NCBI GenBank assembly: GCA_903889795.1
Contig: CAISYW010000160.1
Location: 1-6,401, forward strand
Direction of reading: 5' to 3'
Source: an uncultured Chlamydiae bacterium
GTDB taxonomy: Bacteria > Chlamydiota > Chlamydiia > Chlamydiales > SM23-39
DNA: 6,401 bases
Both the position numbers and the translations under genes were made by a program. Each line of letters starts with the position of its first letter. The stretch's first letter is position 1. Of the stretch, positions 1-6,335 are shown in pieces. The notes under the pieces are model-generated. The model did not search any database and was not told the origin of the DNA. It saw only the letters and a list, made by a program, of their open reading frames with translations.

Positions 1-27
1 GCTTTGTAAACATGAACTTTGTATATG

Positions 28-42
28 GACTCCGTTTGGAGC
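28..42. repeat. Small palindrome resembling the core of the adjacent inverted repeat
   Basis: CTCC (30-33) and GGAG (38-41) form a short hairpin whose context (GACTCCgtttGGAGC) closely resembles the sub-palindrome inside the left arm of the neighbouring inverted repeat read on the opposite strand (GACTCCgaatGGAGT, 103-117). It may be a degraded remnant of a further copy. The match is only about 15 bp, so chance is possible. Confidence 0.35.
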
Positions 43-87
43 TGTGATGATTTCGCAAAGGACTTGATTGGCAAGAGAGTTTGTTTT

Positions 88-254
88 AGAGGCAATTGCA
101 AAACTCCATTCGGAGTCAAATCCGCCCTTTTTCCGCTGGCTTCGAATTTCTCGCAAAGCGCCTATGGCCAGAAGGATATGTCGCTTTGCGAGAAATCGAA
201 CCAGCGAAAAAATCATCGAATTTGACTCTCAAAGCGAGTTTTGCAATTACCTCT
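88..254. repeat. Long imperfect inverted repeat (possible MITE-like or dispersed palindromic element)
   Basis: The left arm (about 88-160) is the reverse complement of the right arm (about 182-254) over some 73 bp, roughly four fifths identical by eye, around a 21-bp loop. Perfect blocks include 14 bp next to the loop (147-160 with 182-195) and 13 bp near the tips (94-106 with 236-248). Each arm holds its own small palindrome (ACTCC/GGAGT at 103-116; ACTC/GAGT at 225-239). Both tips are flanked by a short T run (84-87 and 255-258), which could be a target duplication but is low complexity. The right tip lies 3 bp from the oppC stop. Read on the plus strand, the hairpin is followed by TTTTTT, so it could also act as a terminator there. 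No reading frame here looks like a protein. The inverted repeat is certain; its nature as a mobile or dispersed element is inference. Confidence 0.85.
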
Positions 255-257
255 TTT

Positions 258-1136
258 TTACGATCGAAGGCGGGGATCAAGTGCGTCGCGCAAGGCGTTC
301 CCCACCAAGTTGAATGAAAGCATTGTTAAAGTGATCATCGCTGAGGGGAAAAAGAGTCGCCAGGGGTAAAACTCCATGGAGCTGATCCCATCATTGATCA
401 TGATTCCCCAGCTAGCTAAAGGGGCTTGGAGACCGAGCCCTAGAAAACTTAAAAATGCTTCTGTGAAAATCGCCGACGGAATTGTCAGCGTGGCCGTGGC
501 TAGAATCGGACCCATCGCATTGGGAATCAGATGACGGAAAATAATGCGGGATGTGGAGGCGCCGACGGCTTTCGCAGCGGTCACATAGTCGCTTTGCTTA
601 ATTTGAAGGATTTGCGCACGTGTAATGCGTCCCATGTTGAGCCAACCATTGATGGCGAGGGCGATGAAAATTGTCTTTAGGCCTGTTCCCATGAAGACGG
701 TCAATAGAATGACTGTGAGAAGGAGTGGAATGGTGTGGAGGATATCGCAAATCCGCATCATGATTTCATCGACCCAGTTTCCAAAATATGCTGCGGTGGC
801 GCCCCAGATCACGCCGATCACGGCGTCGATCAGGGCGGCGGCCAATCCGATCGTTAAGGAGATTCGGGCTCCCCACCAGACACGGCAGAAAACATCTCTT
901 CCCAAATCATCCGTGCCGAACCAAAATTCCCAACAAGGCGGGCGATTTTTTAGCTCCAGGTGAATATCGGAGTAATTATAGGGGCGGATCAGAGGTCCGA
1001 TGAGGGACATCACACAAAAAAACAGCAGGATGAATAAACAAAACAGCGCGATGCGATTTTTCTTAAATCGCAGCCAGGCGTCTTCTAGATAGGAGAGAGA
1101 CCGGATCTCAGAATTTGTCTGTTCTAATTCATTCAT
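258..1136 (-). CDS. oppC: Oligopeptide/dipeptide ABC transporter permease, OppC type
   Basis: This is the second inner-membrane permease subunit of an Opp/Dpp-type peptide importer, which pairs with OppB to form the channel. The 292-residue product matches the usual OppC length of about 300. It has a short cytoplasmic N terminus and a first membrane segment at about 28-50. The OppC/DppC signature FGTDDLGRDVFCRVWWGARISL spans about 73-94. Four or five further hydrophobic segments follow (about 93-118, 135-166, 210-236, 261-285). The EAA loop that contacts the ATPases is at about 181-211 (QSDYVTAAKAVGAS...HLIPNAMGPI), and the protein ends in the typical DPRLRS. I chose the ATG at 1136 because GGGGA lies 7 nt upstream. 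It overlaps the oppB end by 8 bp (ATGAATGA), so translation is probably coupled. An in-frame ATG at 1199 would lengthen the protein by 21 residues deep inside oppB and lacks support. No oppD or oppF follows in the 257 bp downstream. Confidence 0.93.
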   Translation of the reverse strand: MNELEQTNSEIRSLSYLEDAWLRFKKNRIALFCLFILLFFCVMSLIGPLIRPYNYSDIHLELKNRPPCWEFWFGTDDLGRDVFCRVWWGARISLTIGLAAALIDAVIGVIWGATAAYFGNWVDEIMMRICDILHTIPLLLTVILLTVFMGTGLKTIFIALAINGWLNMGRITRAQILQIKQSDYVTAAKAVGASTSRIIFRHLIPNAMGPILATATLTIPSAIFTEAFLSFLGLGLQAPLASWGIMINDGISSMEFYPWRLFFPSAMITLTMLSFNLVGNALRDALDPRLRS

Positions 1137-2064
1137 GATCATTTCCCCGATGGACCTTGCGAATTCTCGGGTCGAGAAGCGAGTAGGCGATGTCGGCAAG
1201 AAAAATGGAGACCAAGAGTAACGAGCTATAAAAAATGGTGATTCCCATGATCACCGGATAGTCGCGATTGTTAATGCTGATGATGAGCCATTCTCCCAGG
1301 CCGGGAATTGCGAAGATTCGTTCGATGACAAAGCTGCCCGTGAGAATTTGAGCGGTGATCGGGCCGATATAAGAGATCACCGGCAAAATGGCATTTCTCA
1401 ATCCATGGACGATCGCTATACGAAAGAGAGGCAGGCCTTTAGCCATCGCTGTACGGATATAATCTTGTTGTAATACTTCGACCATGTTTGAGCGCGTTAA
1501 GCGGGAAATAAAGGCAGTCGGCAAAGCGGCCAGGGCGAGAGTAGGAAGAATCGTATGCGCAAATGTGCCCCACCGAGCGACCGGTAAAAGATGGAGTTGG
1601 AGAGCGATAAAATATTGCAGCAGTGAGGCTAAAACGAAGTTTGGAACGGAAATTCCCAGAGTCGAGATCACCATTGCCGTACTGTCTTGCCAGCGAGATC
1701 TCTTGAGAGCGGCCCATGTTCCCAATAAAATGCCCGAGGGAATGGCCAAACAAAGGGCCTGCAGTCCCAATTGGGCGGAGACGGGAAAGCCGTCCGATAT
1801 CAGCTGATAAACCGTGCGCCCGGTATAGACGAGCGATCGTCCGAAATCCAAGGTTACGAAACCTTTGAGGTATCTGACATATTGCGTCCACAAGGGTTGA
1901 TCCAGCCCATAGTATGAATGGAGAGCTTTGAGAACTTCTTCCGTGATGCGCTCGTCCATAAAAGGATCGCCCGGAATTGCTTTCATGATGACGAATGTTC
2001 CGGAAACGACGCAGAAAAGCGAAACGATCAATATAAAAGTCTTTTTACATAAATACATTATCAT
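1129..2064 (-). CDS. oppB: Oligopeptide/dipeptide ABC transporter permease, OppB type
   Basis: This is the first inner-membrane permease of an Opp/Dpp-type peptide importer. It is 311 residues, close to the roughly 306 typical of OppB. It begins with a membrane segment (about 9-28) followed by the family motif KAIPGDPF (28-35) and the periplasmic stretch YYGLDQPLWTQYVRYL (51-66). Further hydrophobic segments lie at about 98-119, 133-160, 169-188, 225-247 and 273-298. The EAA loop (EVLQQDYIRTAMAKG...HGLRNAILPVISYIG) is at about 196-234, FAIPGLGEWL at 251-260, and the C-terminal DPRIR at 298-302. The start is uncertain between ATG 2064 and ATG 2058, two codons apart. No clear Shine-Dalgarno precedes either. 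The gene is first in a pair with oppC and diverges from rimO. OppA would often lie beside it but is absent from this window, so substrate range cannot be read from here. Confidence 0.93.
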   Translation of the reverse strand: MIMYLCKKTFILIVSLFCVVSGTFVIMKAIPGDPFMDERITEEVLKALHSYYGLDQPLWTQYVRYLKGFVTLDFGRSLVYTGRTVYQLISDGFPVSAQLGLQALCLAIPSGILLGTWAALKRSRWQDSTAMVISTLGISVPNFVLASLLQYFIALQLHLLPVARWGTFAHTILPTLALAALPTAFISRLTRSNMVEVLQQDYIRTAMAKGLPLFRIAIVHGLRNAILPVISYIGPITAQILTGSFVIERIFAIPGLGEWLIISINNRDYPVIMGITIFYSSLLLVSIFLADIAYSLLDPRIRKVHRGNDHE

Positions 2065-2075
2065 AAGAATGTTGA

Positions 2076-2104
2076 AATATTGATGAGTAAGGATCTTTTT
2101 GCAA
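2076..2104 (-). promoter_or_regulatory. Weak candidate promoter for oppBC
   Basis: On the minus strand TTGCAA (2104-2099) is separated by 17 bp from AATATT (2081-2076). Each hexamer matches four of six sigma-70 consensus bases. The implied start site is only a few bases before the oppB ATG, so the true promoter may lie elsewhere in the 81-bp divergent spacer. Confidence 0.25.
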
Positions 2105-2125
2105 GGGAAAAATTGCCGCGCAGAC

Positions 2126-2131
2126 TATAAT
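2126..2131 (+). promoter_or_regulatory. Candidate -10 box for rimO-rlmI
   Basis: A perfect TATAAT sits 14 bp before the rimO ATG. The only -35-like sequence, TTGCAA at 2099-2104, is 21 bp upstream, longer than the usual 16-18. If this -10 is used, transcription would start near 2138 and leave a leader of about 8 nt, too short for a Shine-Dalgarno site. That agrees with the absence of one before rimO. Confidence 0.4.
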
Positions 2132-2145
2132 CCTGGCCGGTTTTT

Positions 2146-3495
2146 ATGATTGATGCAGCAATTTTTCAAAATAAATTTCACTTGATCAGTCTGGGATGCC
2201 CGCGCAACCTGGTCGATAGCGAGGTCATGATCGGCCTTCTGCTTAAAGCAGGCTATGAATGCACCGTGAATCTGGGCGAGGCTGATTTCATTGTGATCAA
2301 TACGTGCTCGTTTTTAAATGCTTCCCGTTTAGAGGGAAACGATACGATTCGTACGGTTTTCGATTCTAAGAAAAAGAGCGCAAAAGTAATCGTTGCCGGG
2401 TGCATGGTTCAGCAGGGCAAGGAAGAGTTAAAAAAGAGTTTTCCCGAGATTCATTATTTTATTGGATCAGGCGATGTGGATCAGATTCTTCAGGCATTCC
2501 AGGCGGGTAGCTCAGGACAAGCCGTTTCTTCAGCCAAGAGTTTTCTTGAATGGGGAGAGATTCCCAGGACTCTCTCAACCCCGCGCCACTATGCCTATCT
2601 AAAAATTGCCGAGGGCTGCCGTAAGAGATGCTCATATTGCATTATTCCTGCCATTAAGGGGCCGCTTCGTTCGAAGAGCATCGAGCAAGTGATGAAAGAG
2701 TTTGAAAATCTTTTGGATCGGGGCGTTTTTGAAGTGATTTTGATCGCTCAGGACTTGGGCGATTTTGGCAAAGACCGAGGCCAAAAAGGGGAGCTCGCCG
2801 CTTTGCTGCGTGAAATGATGAAAGTGCCTCGGAAATTTTGGCTGCGGTTGCTCTATCTCTATCCCGATGAAATCGACGATGAATTGATTCAGGTGATGAA
2901 AAGTGATTCCAGGATCTGTCCTTATCTCGATATGCCCATCCAGCATATCAATGATGAGCTGCTGCAATCGATGCGTCGAAAAACCAGCCGCGCGCAGATT
3001 GTCGAGATCATTCGAAAATTACGAAAAGAGATTCCAGATATTTCGATCCGTACCAGTTTGATTGTGGGATTTCCCGGCGAGAGCGAAGAGCAGTTTCAGG
3101 AACTTGTCGAATTTGTGAAAAAAGAAAAACTCGATCAGATCGGTATTTTTAAATTCTCGCCGGAAAAAGAGGCTGTTGCTTCTCACTTGGAAAATCAAAT
3201 TAGCGAGGAGGAAAAACAGCGGCGATTGGAGATTCTTGCCAAAGCACAGCAAAAAGTCGTGAAAAAGAAAAATCGCGACCTGATTGGCCGCAGAGTCTTG
3301 GCGATTATCGACGGAAATCATCCCGAGTCTAATTTACTGTTAACCGCACGGCATAGCGGCCAATGTCCCGACATTGATGGGCAGATCATCATCAACGATG
3401 CTCCTAAAAAAGTGGTTCAGGGACAACTATATACAATCGAACTAACAGATGTTGCAGGTTATGATTTGATCGGCCGCATATTGGGGAATAAATGA
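2146..3495 (+). CDS. rimO: Ribosomal protein S12 methylthiotransferase RimO (radical SAM)
   Basis: RimO adds a methylthio group to the beta carbon of a conserved aspartate of ribosomal protein S12, using two [4Fe-4S] clusters and S-adenosylmethionine. The 449-residue product has the full family layout. The N-terminal methylthiotransferase domain has cluster cysteines C18 (SLGCPRNLVDSE), C54 (INTCSF) and C86 (VAGCMVQ). The radical SAM core has the CxxxCxxC motif at C158, C162 and C165 (EGCRKRCSYCIIP), with DMPIQHINDELLQSMRR and RTSLIVGFPGES further on. A C-terminal TRAM-like region runs from about 376 to the end. The SLGCPRNLVDSE signature favours RimO over the tRNA-modifying relative MiaB. 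The start is fixed because an in-frame TAA lies at 2128-2130 and no other ATG precedes the first cysteine. No Shine-Dalgarno is visible. The stop overlaps the next start by 4 bp. Confidence 0.95.
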   Translation: MIDAAIFQNKFHLISLGCPRNLVDSEVMIGLLLKAGYECTVNLGEADFIVINTCSFLNASRLEGNDTIRTVFDSKKKSAKVIVAGCMVQQGKEELKKSFPEIHYFIGSGDVDQILQAFQAGSSGQAVSSAKSFLEWGEIPRTLSTPRHYAYLKIAEGCRKRCSYCIIPAIKGPLRSKSIEQVMKEFENLLDRGVFEVILIAQDLGDFGKDRGQKGELAALLREMMKVPRKFWLRLLYLYPDEIDDELIQVMKSDSRICPYLDMPIQHINDELLQSMRRKTSRAQIVEIIRKLRKEIPDISIRTSLIVGFPGESEEQFQELVEFVKKEKLDQIGIFKFSPEKEAVASHLENQISEEEKQRRLEILAKAQQKVVKKKNRDLIGRRVLAIIDGNHPESNLLLTARHSGQCPDIDGQIIINDAPKKVVQGQLYTIELTDVAGYDLIGRILGNK

Positions 3496-4658
3496 GCTGC
3501 ATTGTACTGAAAAAGGGTAAAGAACGACCGATCCGTCAACATCATCACTGGATATATTCCGGAGCTGTTCAATCATTGCCTTCTAAAGAGAGCGGGCCGG
3601 TGGTTCCTGTGTGCACAGCGGAAGGCGAGCACTTGGGATTAGCGGCAATCAACCGCGGGCGTTCCATTGTAGCTCATATGTTGAGTTACGGCGATATGAG
3701 TCTGGAAAGCGCTCTTCGCGAGCGGATTCGCCGATCGGTTGCTATGCGGCGGCGATGGTTTGATCCTGCGATTACGAACGCCTATCGTCTAATAAACGCA
3801 GAAGGCGATGGGATTCCCGGATTGATCGTCGATTCCTACGATGGCATTCTCGTGATGCAGATTTCCCACCCGGGAATTGAGGCGATTCAAGAGCTGATTG
3901 TCTCCCTCCTCATCGAAGAGGCGGCTCCCAAAGGAATTTATGAGAAATCGACATCGTTTTTACGAAAAAAAGAGGGGATGGAACAAGTTCAGGCATATCG
4001 ATGGGGTGAGAAGTTCTCCAGTACGATCATTCGTGAAAATAATCTGCAGTTTCGAGTGGATTTAGAAAAAGGACAGAAGACAGGTTGGTTTCTCGATCAG
4101 CGCGAAATGCGAAAGCAGGTGTTTGAGCTGTCGTCGCAGCGCCGCGTCCTCAATATGTTTGCCTATAGCGGCGGCTTCAGTGTCGCGGCGCTTGCAGGCC
4201 GGGCTCAGCAAGTGACGAGCGTGGAGATCAGTCCGCGATGTAAAGCTCTTATTGATGAAAACCTCTCATTGAATGGCTTTACCGACGAGAATCATCAGTT
4301 CATTCAAACGGATGCTTTTGAGTATTTGAAGAGTCAGCCGCTGCCGTACGATTTGATCATTCTCGATCCTCCGGCCTTTGTCAAAAAACGCGAAGATATC
4401 GCAACGGCGTTTCGAGCGTATAAAGAGATGAATCGCATTACGATTCAAAAAATGGAGCCGGGATCTTTATTAATGACCTGTTCTTGTTCTTATCATGTCG
4501 ATGAGACGTTGTTTCAGAATATTCTCTTTCGCGCGGCTTTAGAGGCCAATCGGTCGGTTCGAATCGTGGGACGCCATCGCCTCGCGATTGATCATCCCAT
4601 TTCCATCTTTCATCCCGAAAGCGCGTACTTAAAAAGCTTGGTGTTGTATATCGAGTAA
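3492..4658 (+). CDS. rlmI: RlmI-family class I SAM-dependent rRNA (cytosine-C5) methyltransferase
   Basis: The family's studied member in E. coli, RlmI, makes m5C1962 in 23S rRNA; that exact target is inferred here. The 388-residue product matches the family length of about 396. An N-terminal PUA-like RNA-binding domain (about 1-75) contains HHHWIYSGAV. A central segment carries NAEGDGIPGLIVDSYDG (102-118), followed by the family motif EKGQKTGWFLDQREMR (192-207). The Rossmann methyltransferase domain has the SAM motif NMFAYSGGFSVAAL (221-234), the acidic residue of VTSVEIS (241-247), DPPAF (292-296) and TCSCS (329-333), in which C332 aligns with the expected catalytic cysteine. The ATG overlaps the rimO stop (ATGA, 3492-3495), with GGGGA 4 nt upstream inside rimO, so the two genes are co-transcribed and probably translationally coupled. 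Both modify the ribosome. Confidence 0.9.
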   Translation: MSCIVLKKGKERPIRQHHHWIYSGAVQSLPSKESGPVVPVCTAEGEHLGLAAINRGRSIVAHMLSYGDMSLESALRERIRRSVAMRRRWFDPAITNAYRLINAEGDGIPGLIVDSYDGILVMQISHPGIEAIQELIVSLLIEEAAPKGIYEKSTSFLRKKEGMEQVQAYRWGEKFSSTIIRENNLQFRVDLEKGQKTGWFLDQREMRKQVFELSSQRRVLNMFAYSGGFSVAALAGRAQQVTSVEISPRCKALIDENLSLNGFTDENHQFIQTDAFEYLKSQPLPYDLIILDPPAFVKKREDIATAFRAYKEMNRITIQKMEPGSLLMTCSCSYHVDETLFQNILFRAALEANRSVRIVGRHRLAIDHPISIFHPESAYLKSLVLYIE

Positions 4659-4693
4659 AGAATAGAAGCCTTGGTTACTCAAGAAGTCAAATA

Positions 4694-4768
4694 TCGGGGT
4701 GGCGGGATTTGAACCCACGACCTTTTCGTCCCGAACGAAACGCGCTAGCCAAACTGCGCTACACCCCG
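4694..4768 (-). tRNA. tRNA-Pro (anticodon CGG)
   Basis: The minus strand folds into a complete 75-nt cloverleaf. The 7-bp acceptor stem is CGGGGTG/CACCCCG with discriminator A. The D stem is GCGC/GCGC, the anticodon stem TTTCG/CGAAA around loop TTCGGGA giving anticodon CGG, and the T arm GTGGG-TTCAAAT-CCCGC. The anticodon reads the proline codon CCG, and the acceptor pairs plus A73 fit a bacterial tRNA-Pro. The 3' CCA is not encoded (TAT follows), so it must be added by a nucleotidyltransferase. The gene is convergent with rlmI, with its 3' end 35 bp from the rlmI stop. No strong terminator hairpin is visible between them. Confidence 0.96.
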
Positions 4769-4780
4769 AAAAAACGCTAA

Positions 4781-4810
4781 ACCATACCAAACTGTCAAAT
4801 AGATCGGCAA
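4781..4810 (-). promoter_or_regulatory. Candidate promoter of tRNA-Pro
   Basis: On the minus strand TTGCCG (4810-4805) and TATGGT (4786-4781) are spaced 18 bp apart, each four of six to consensus, placing a start site about 6 nt before the tRNA. A perfect TTGACA lies at 4798-4793, but it has no properly spaced -10 box upstream of the mature 5' end. Confidence 0.3.
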
Positions 4811-4930
4811 GATCAATACCGAACGTGACTCAAAAATTTTTTCCTCACAGTTTTTTCAATTCGGTATAGATATTTTCGAGTATCTATTAATATTTAATAC
4901 TAAGTTGTGGTAAATAATGTACTAACGTAT

Positions 4931-4956
4931 TATAATGTATTTTATATAAATAGGAA
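4931..4956 (+). promoter_or_regulatory. Candidate -10 box and ribosome binding site of the ankyrin gene
   Basis: TATAAT at 4931-4936 is followed by AGGAA at 4952-4956, five bases before the ATG at 4962. No convincing -35 box exists at 16-18 bp; TTGTGG at 4905-4910 is 20 bp away. The spacer here is strongly AT-rich compared with the rest of the window, which could affect DNA shape or protein binding. Confidence 0.4.
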
Positions 4957-4961
4957 TAATT

Positions 4962-6335
4962 ATGAAAATCGCTGAATTTGTTGTTAGATTAAATAGTTGC
5001 CCAGAAGGTTCTGATCTCGTGCTGCGGCAATATGTAGACCAGGTTGGAGGGATTGATCGAATCGCCCCGGAAGGAATTACGATTCTGGGCTTTGCAGCCA
5101 CCTATCGGTATGCACGTGTTGTAGAAATGCTTTTGAGTAAAGGTGCTTCTTGTGATGCTCCAGCCGCTTTGGATGGACGCACTGCTTTGCAATGTTGCGA
5201 GCCCAATTCGGACGTTGATCAGATATTTCGCAAAGTTTTTGCAGCGCGATCTCAAACTGTTCCGATGCCGAAACAATGGTCCAGAGTACCGGGGTTTGAT
5301 TATGATCTCTATGCGATGGTTGAACAGTTCAATCTTGACCGCATTCAACAACAAGAAGGGATGGATGATTATTCAATCGCATGTTTTCACGAAGAATTCG
5401 ATGAAATGCGCTCACAATATGAAGAAGCTCAATCCGAATATGCTCTTTATCTGAAAAATCCCAGTGAAACTTCCAAACTGGCTTGTATGGCTGCCCTAAC
5501 TCAACTTCGACGCAACAAAGCTGAAGAGTCGGAATTTTTAGAAAAAGCTTGGGATGAGTACTGGAACAAAACATATAAAACCTTTCCCTTAGTAGGGCTC
5601 TCGCATTTTTTTCATATCTCTTTTTTATACGTTCTGCCGGATTGTGAAAGATCGCAACTTCACACTGAAACAGTACGTCCGATGGATGGACTTATAGCGG
5701 GATTCCGAAAGACCGCGAGAATTGTAATAAAAAACCGGGCGCCGGAATATAAACGACTCAAGCAGGGTAAGGACATTTTTGAATTGCAAAAACGGTTTTG
5801 TTATCGAGACTGTCCGCCGGAAAGATCTTCTGATTTTGTTGAAATACCCACAGTTTTGGAGGAGATTGATGAGTTTAAACCCTGGGTAGCTAGAGACAAA
5901 TCTAAAGCTCTAGGCAATAAAAAATGTGAATTCATCCTCGGTTGCCAGCAAAATTTTGGACAGTTAGTGCTGTATATGAAAAGCGATCTGTCTCGGGACC
6001 AAAGAAAGGATATCGGACTTCCTGTGAGTTACAGAGAAATCGTCGCTGGTCTCAAAACCTTTGTTAGAAAAAATTACCAAAATTCTATTGAAGGTGAAAT
6101 GGAAATTGCGCAACTTTGTTTGTTATTTGTAGAGAATCGGGATAAATTTAAAATAACAATCAAAAAATTTCTCCAGGACAATCCGCAATTCAACGTCAGA
6201 GAATGTTATGACTTTGTCAAACTGATAGAAACACTATGTGTTCTCACTCATATTGTAGATGCCCACAAAGGAAGGTTCCCCGGTGTTGAGCGACAATTAG
6301 CATTGCCGGTCAGCGACAATTATCTTTGCCGGTAA
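4962..6335 (+). CDS. Ankyrin-repeat-containing protein of unknown function, C terminus probably altered by an insertion
   Basis: I do not recognise this 457-residue protein as a named family. Residues 37-69 fit one ankyrin repeat well (G-T-L-AA spacing, VVEMLLSKGA), and DGRTALQCC at 71-79 begins a second, incomplete one. Residues 1-36 could be a capping repeat. Residues about 140-205 are rich in charged amino acids and probably helical (FHEEFDEMRSQYEEAQSEY), perhaps a short coiled coil. The rest is a mixed, mostly soluble sequence with no signal peptide or certain membrane span; the stretch at 208-225 is only moderately hydrophobic. ATG 4962 is preceded by AGGAA at a 5-nt spacing. The gene is visibly AT-richer than rimO and rlmI, as expected of an accessory gene. 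Codons 443-457 lie in a 23-bp tandem DNA repeat, so the native C terminus was probably different or longer. A secreted host-interaction role is a guess from ankyrin proteins in intracellular bacteria; no secretion signal was identified. Confidence 0.75.
   Translation: MKIAEFVVRLNSCPEGSDLVLRQYVDQVGGIDRIAPEGITILGFAATYRYARVVEMLLSKGASCDAPAALDGRTALQCCEPNSDVDQIFRKVFAARSQTVPMPKQWSRVPGFDYDLYAMVEQFNLDRIQQQEGMDDYSIACFHEEFDEMRSQYEEAQSEYALYLKNPSETSKLACMAALTQLRRNKAEESEFLEKAWDEYWNKTYKTFPLVGLSHFFHISFLYVLPDCERSQLHTETVRPMDGLIAGFRKTARIVIKNRAPEYKRLKQGKDIFELQKRFCYRDCPPERSSDFVEIPTVLEEIDEFKPWVARDKSKALGNKKCEFILGCQQNFGQLVLYMKSDLSRDQRKDIGLPVSYREIVAGLKTFVRKNYQNSIEGEMEIAQLCLLFVENRDKFKITIKKFLQDNPQFNVRECYDFVKLIETLCVLTHIVDAHKGRFPGVERQLALPVSDNYLCR

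Noticed and set aside
19..317. Three overlapping plus-strand open frames of 68-81 codons at the left end
   Set aside because: They run through the long palindrome, have no family resemblance or ribosome binding site, and overlap one another in different frames. The palindrome explains the absence of stops.
1137..1199. Upstream in-frame ATG (1199) as the oppC start
   Set aside because: It would extend oppC 63 bp into oppB with residues unlike OppC N termini. The ATG at 1136 has a GGGGA site at good spacing.
1439..1891. 150-codon minus-strand open frame inside oppB, plus a 107-codon plus-strand frame at 1484-1807
   Set aside because: Both are shadows of oppB, whose own frame carries clear family motifs throughout.
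2632..3321. Minus-strand open frames of about 100-111 codons opposite rimO
   Set aside because: They are antisense shadows of a well-conserved radical SAM gene, with no independent motif.
4659..4693. Terminator between rlmI and tRNA-Pro
   Set aside because: Only a weak CTTG/CAAG pairing with a short stem is present and no T tract follows, so I cannot support a terminator.
4694..4768. tRNA-Pro as the attachment site of an integrated element carrying the ankyrin gene
   Set aside because: The tRNA 3' end points toward rlmI, not the ankyrin gene. No repeated copy of the tRNA end and no integrase are visible in the window.
6290..6335. CRISPR array or protein-level tandem repeat
   Set aside because: Two directly abutting units without spacers are not a CRISPR array, and the 23-bp period prevents a repeated peptide.
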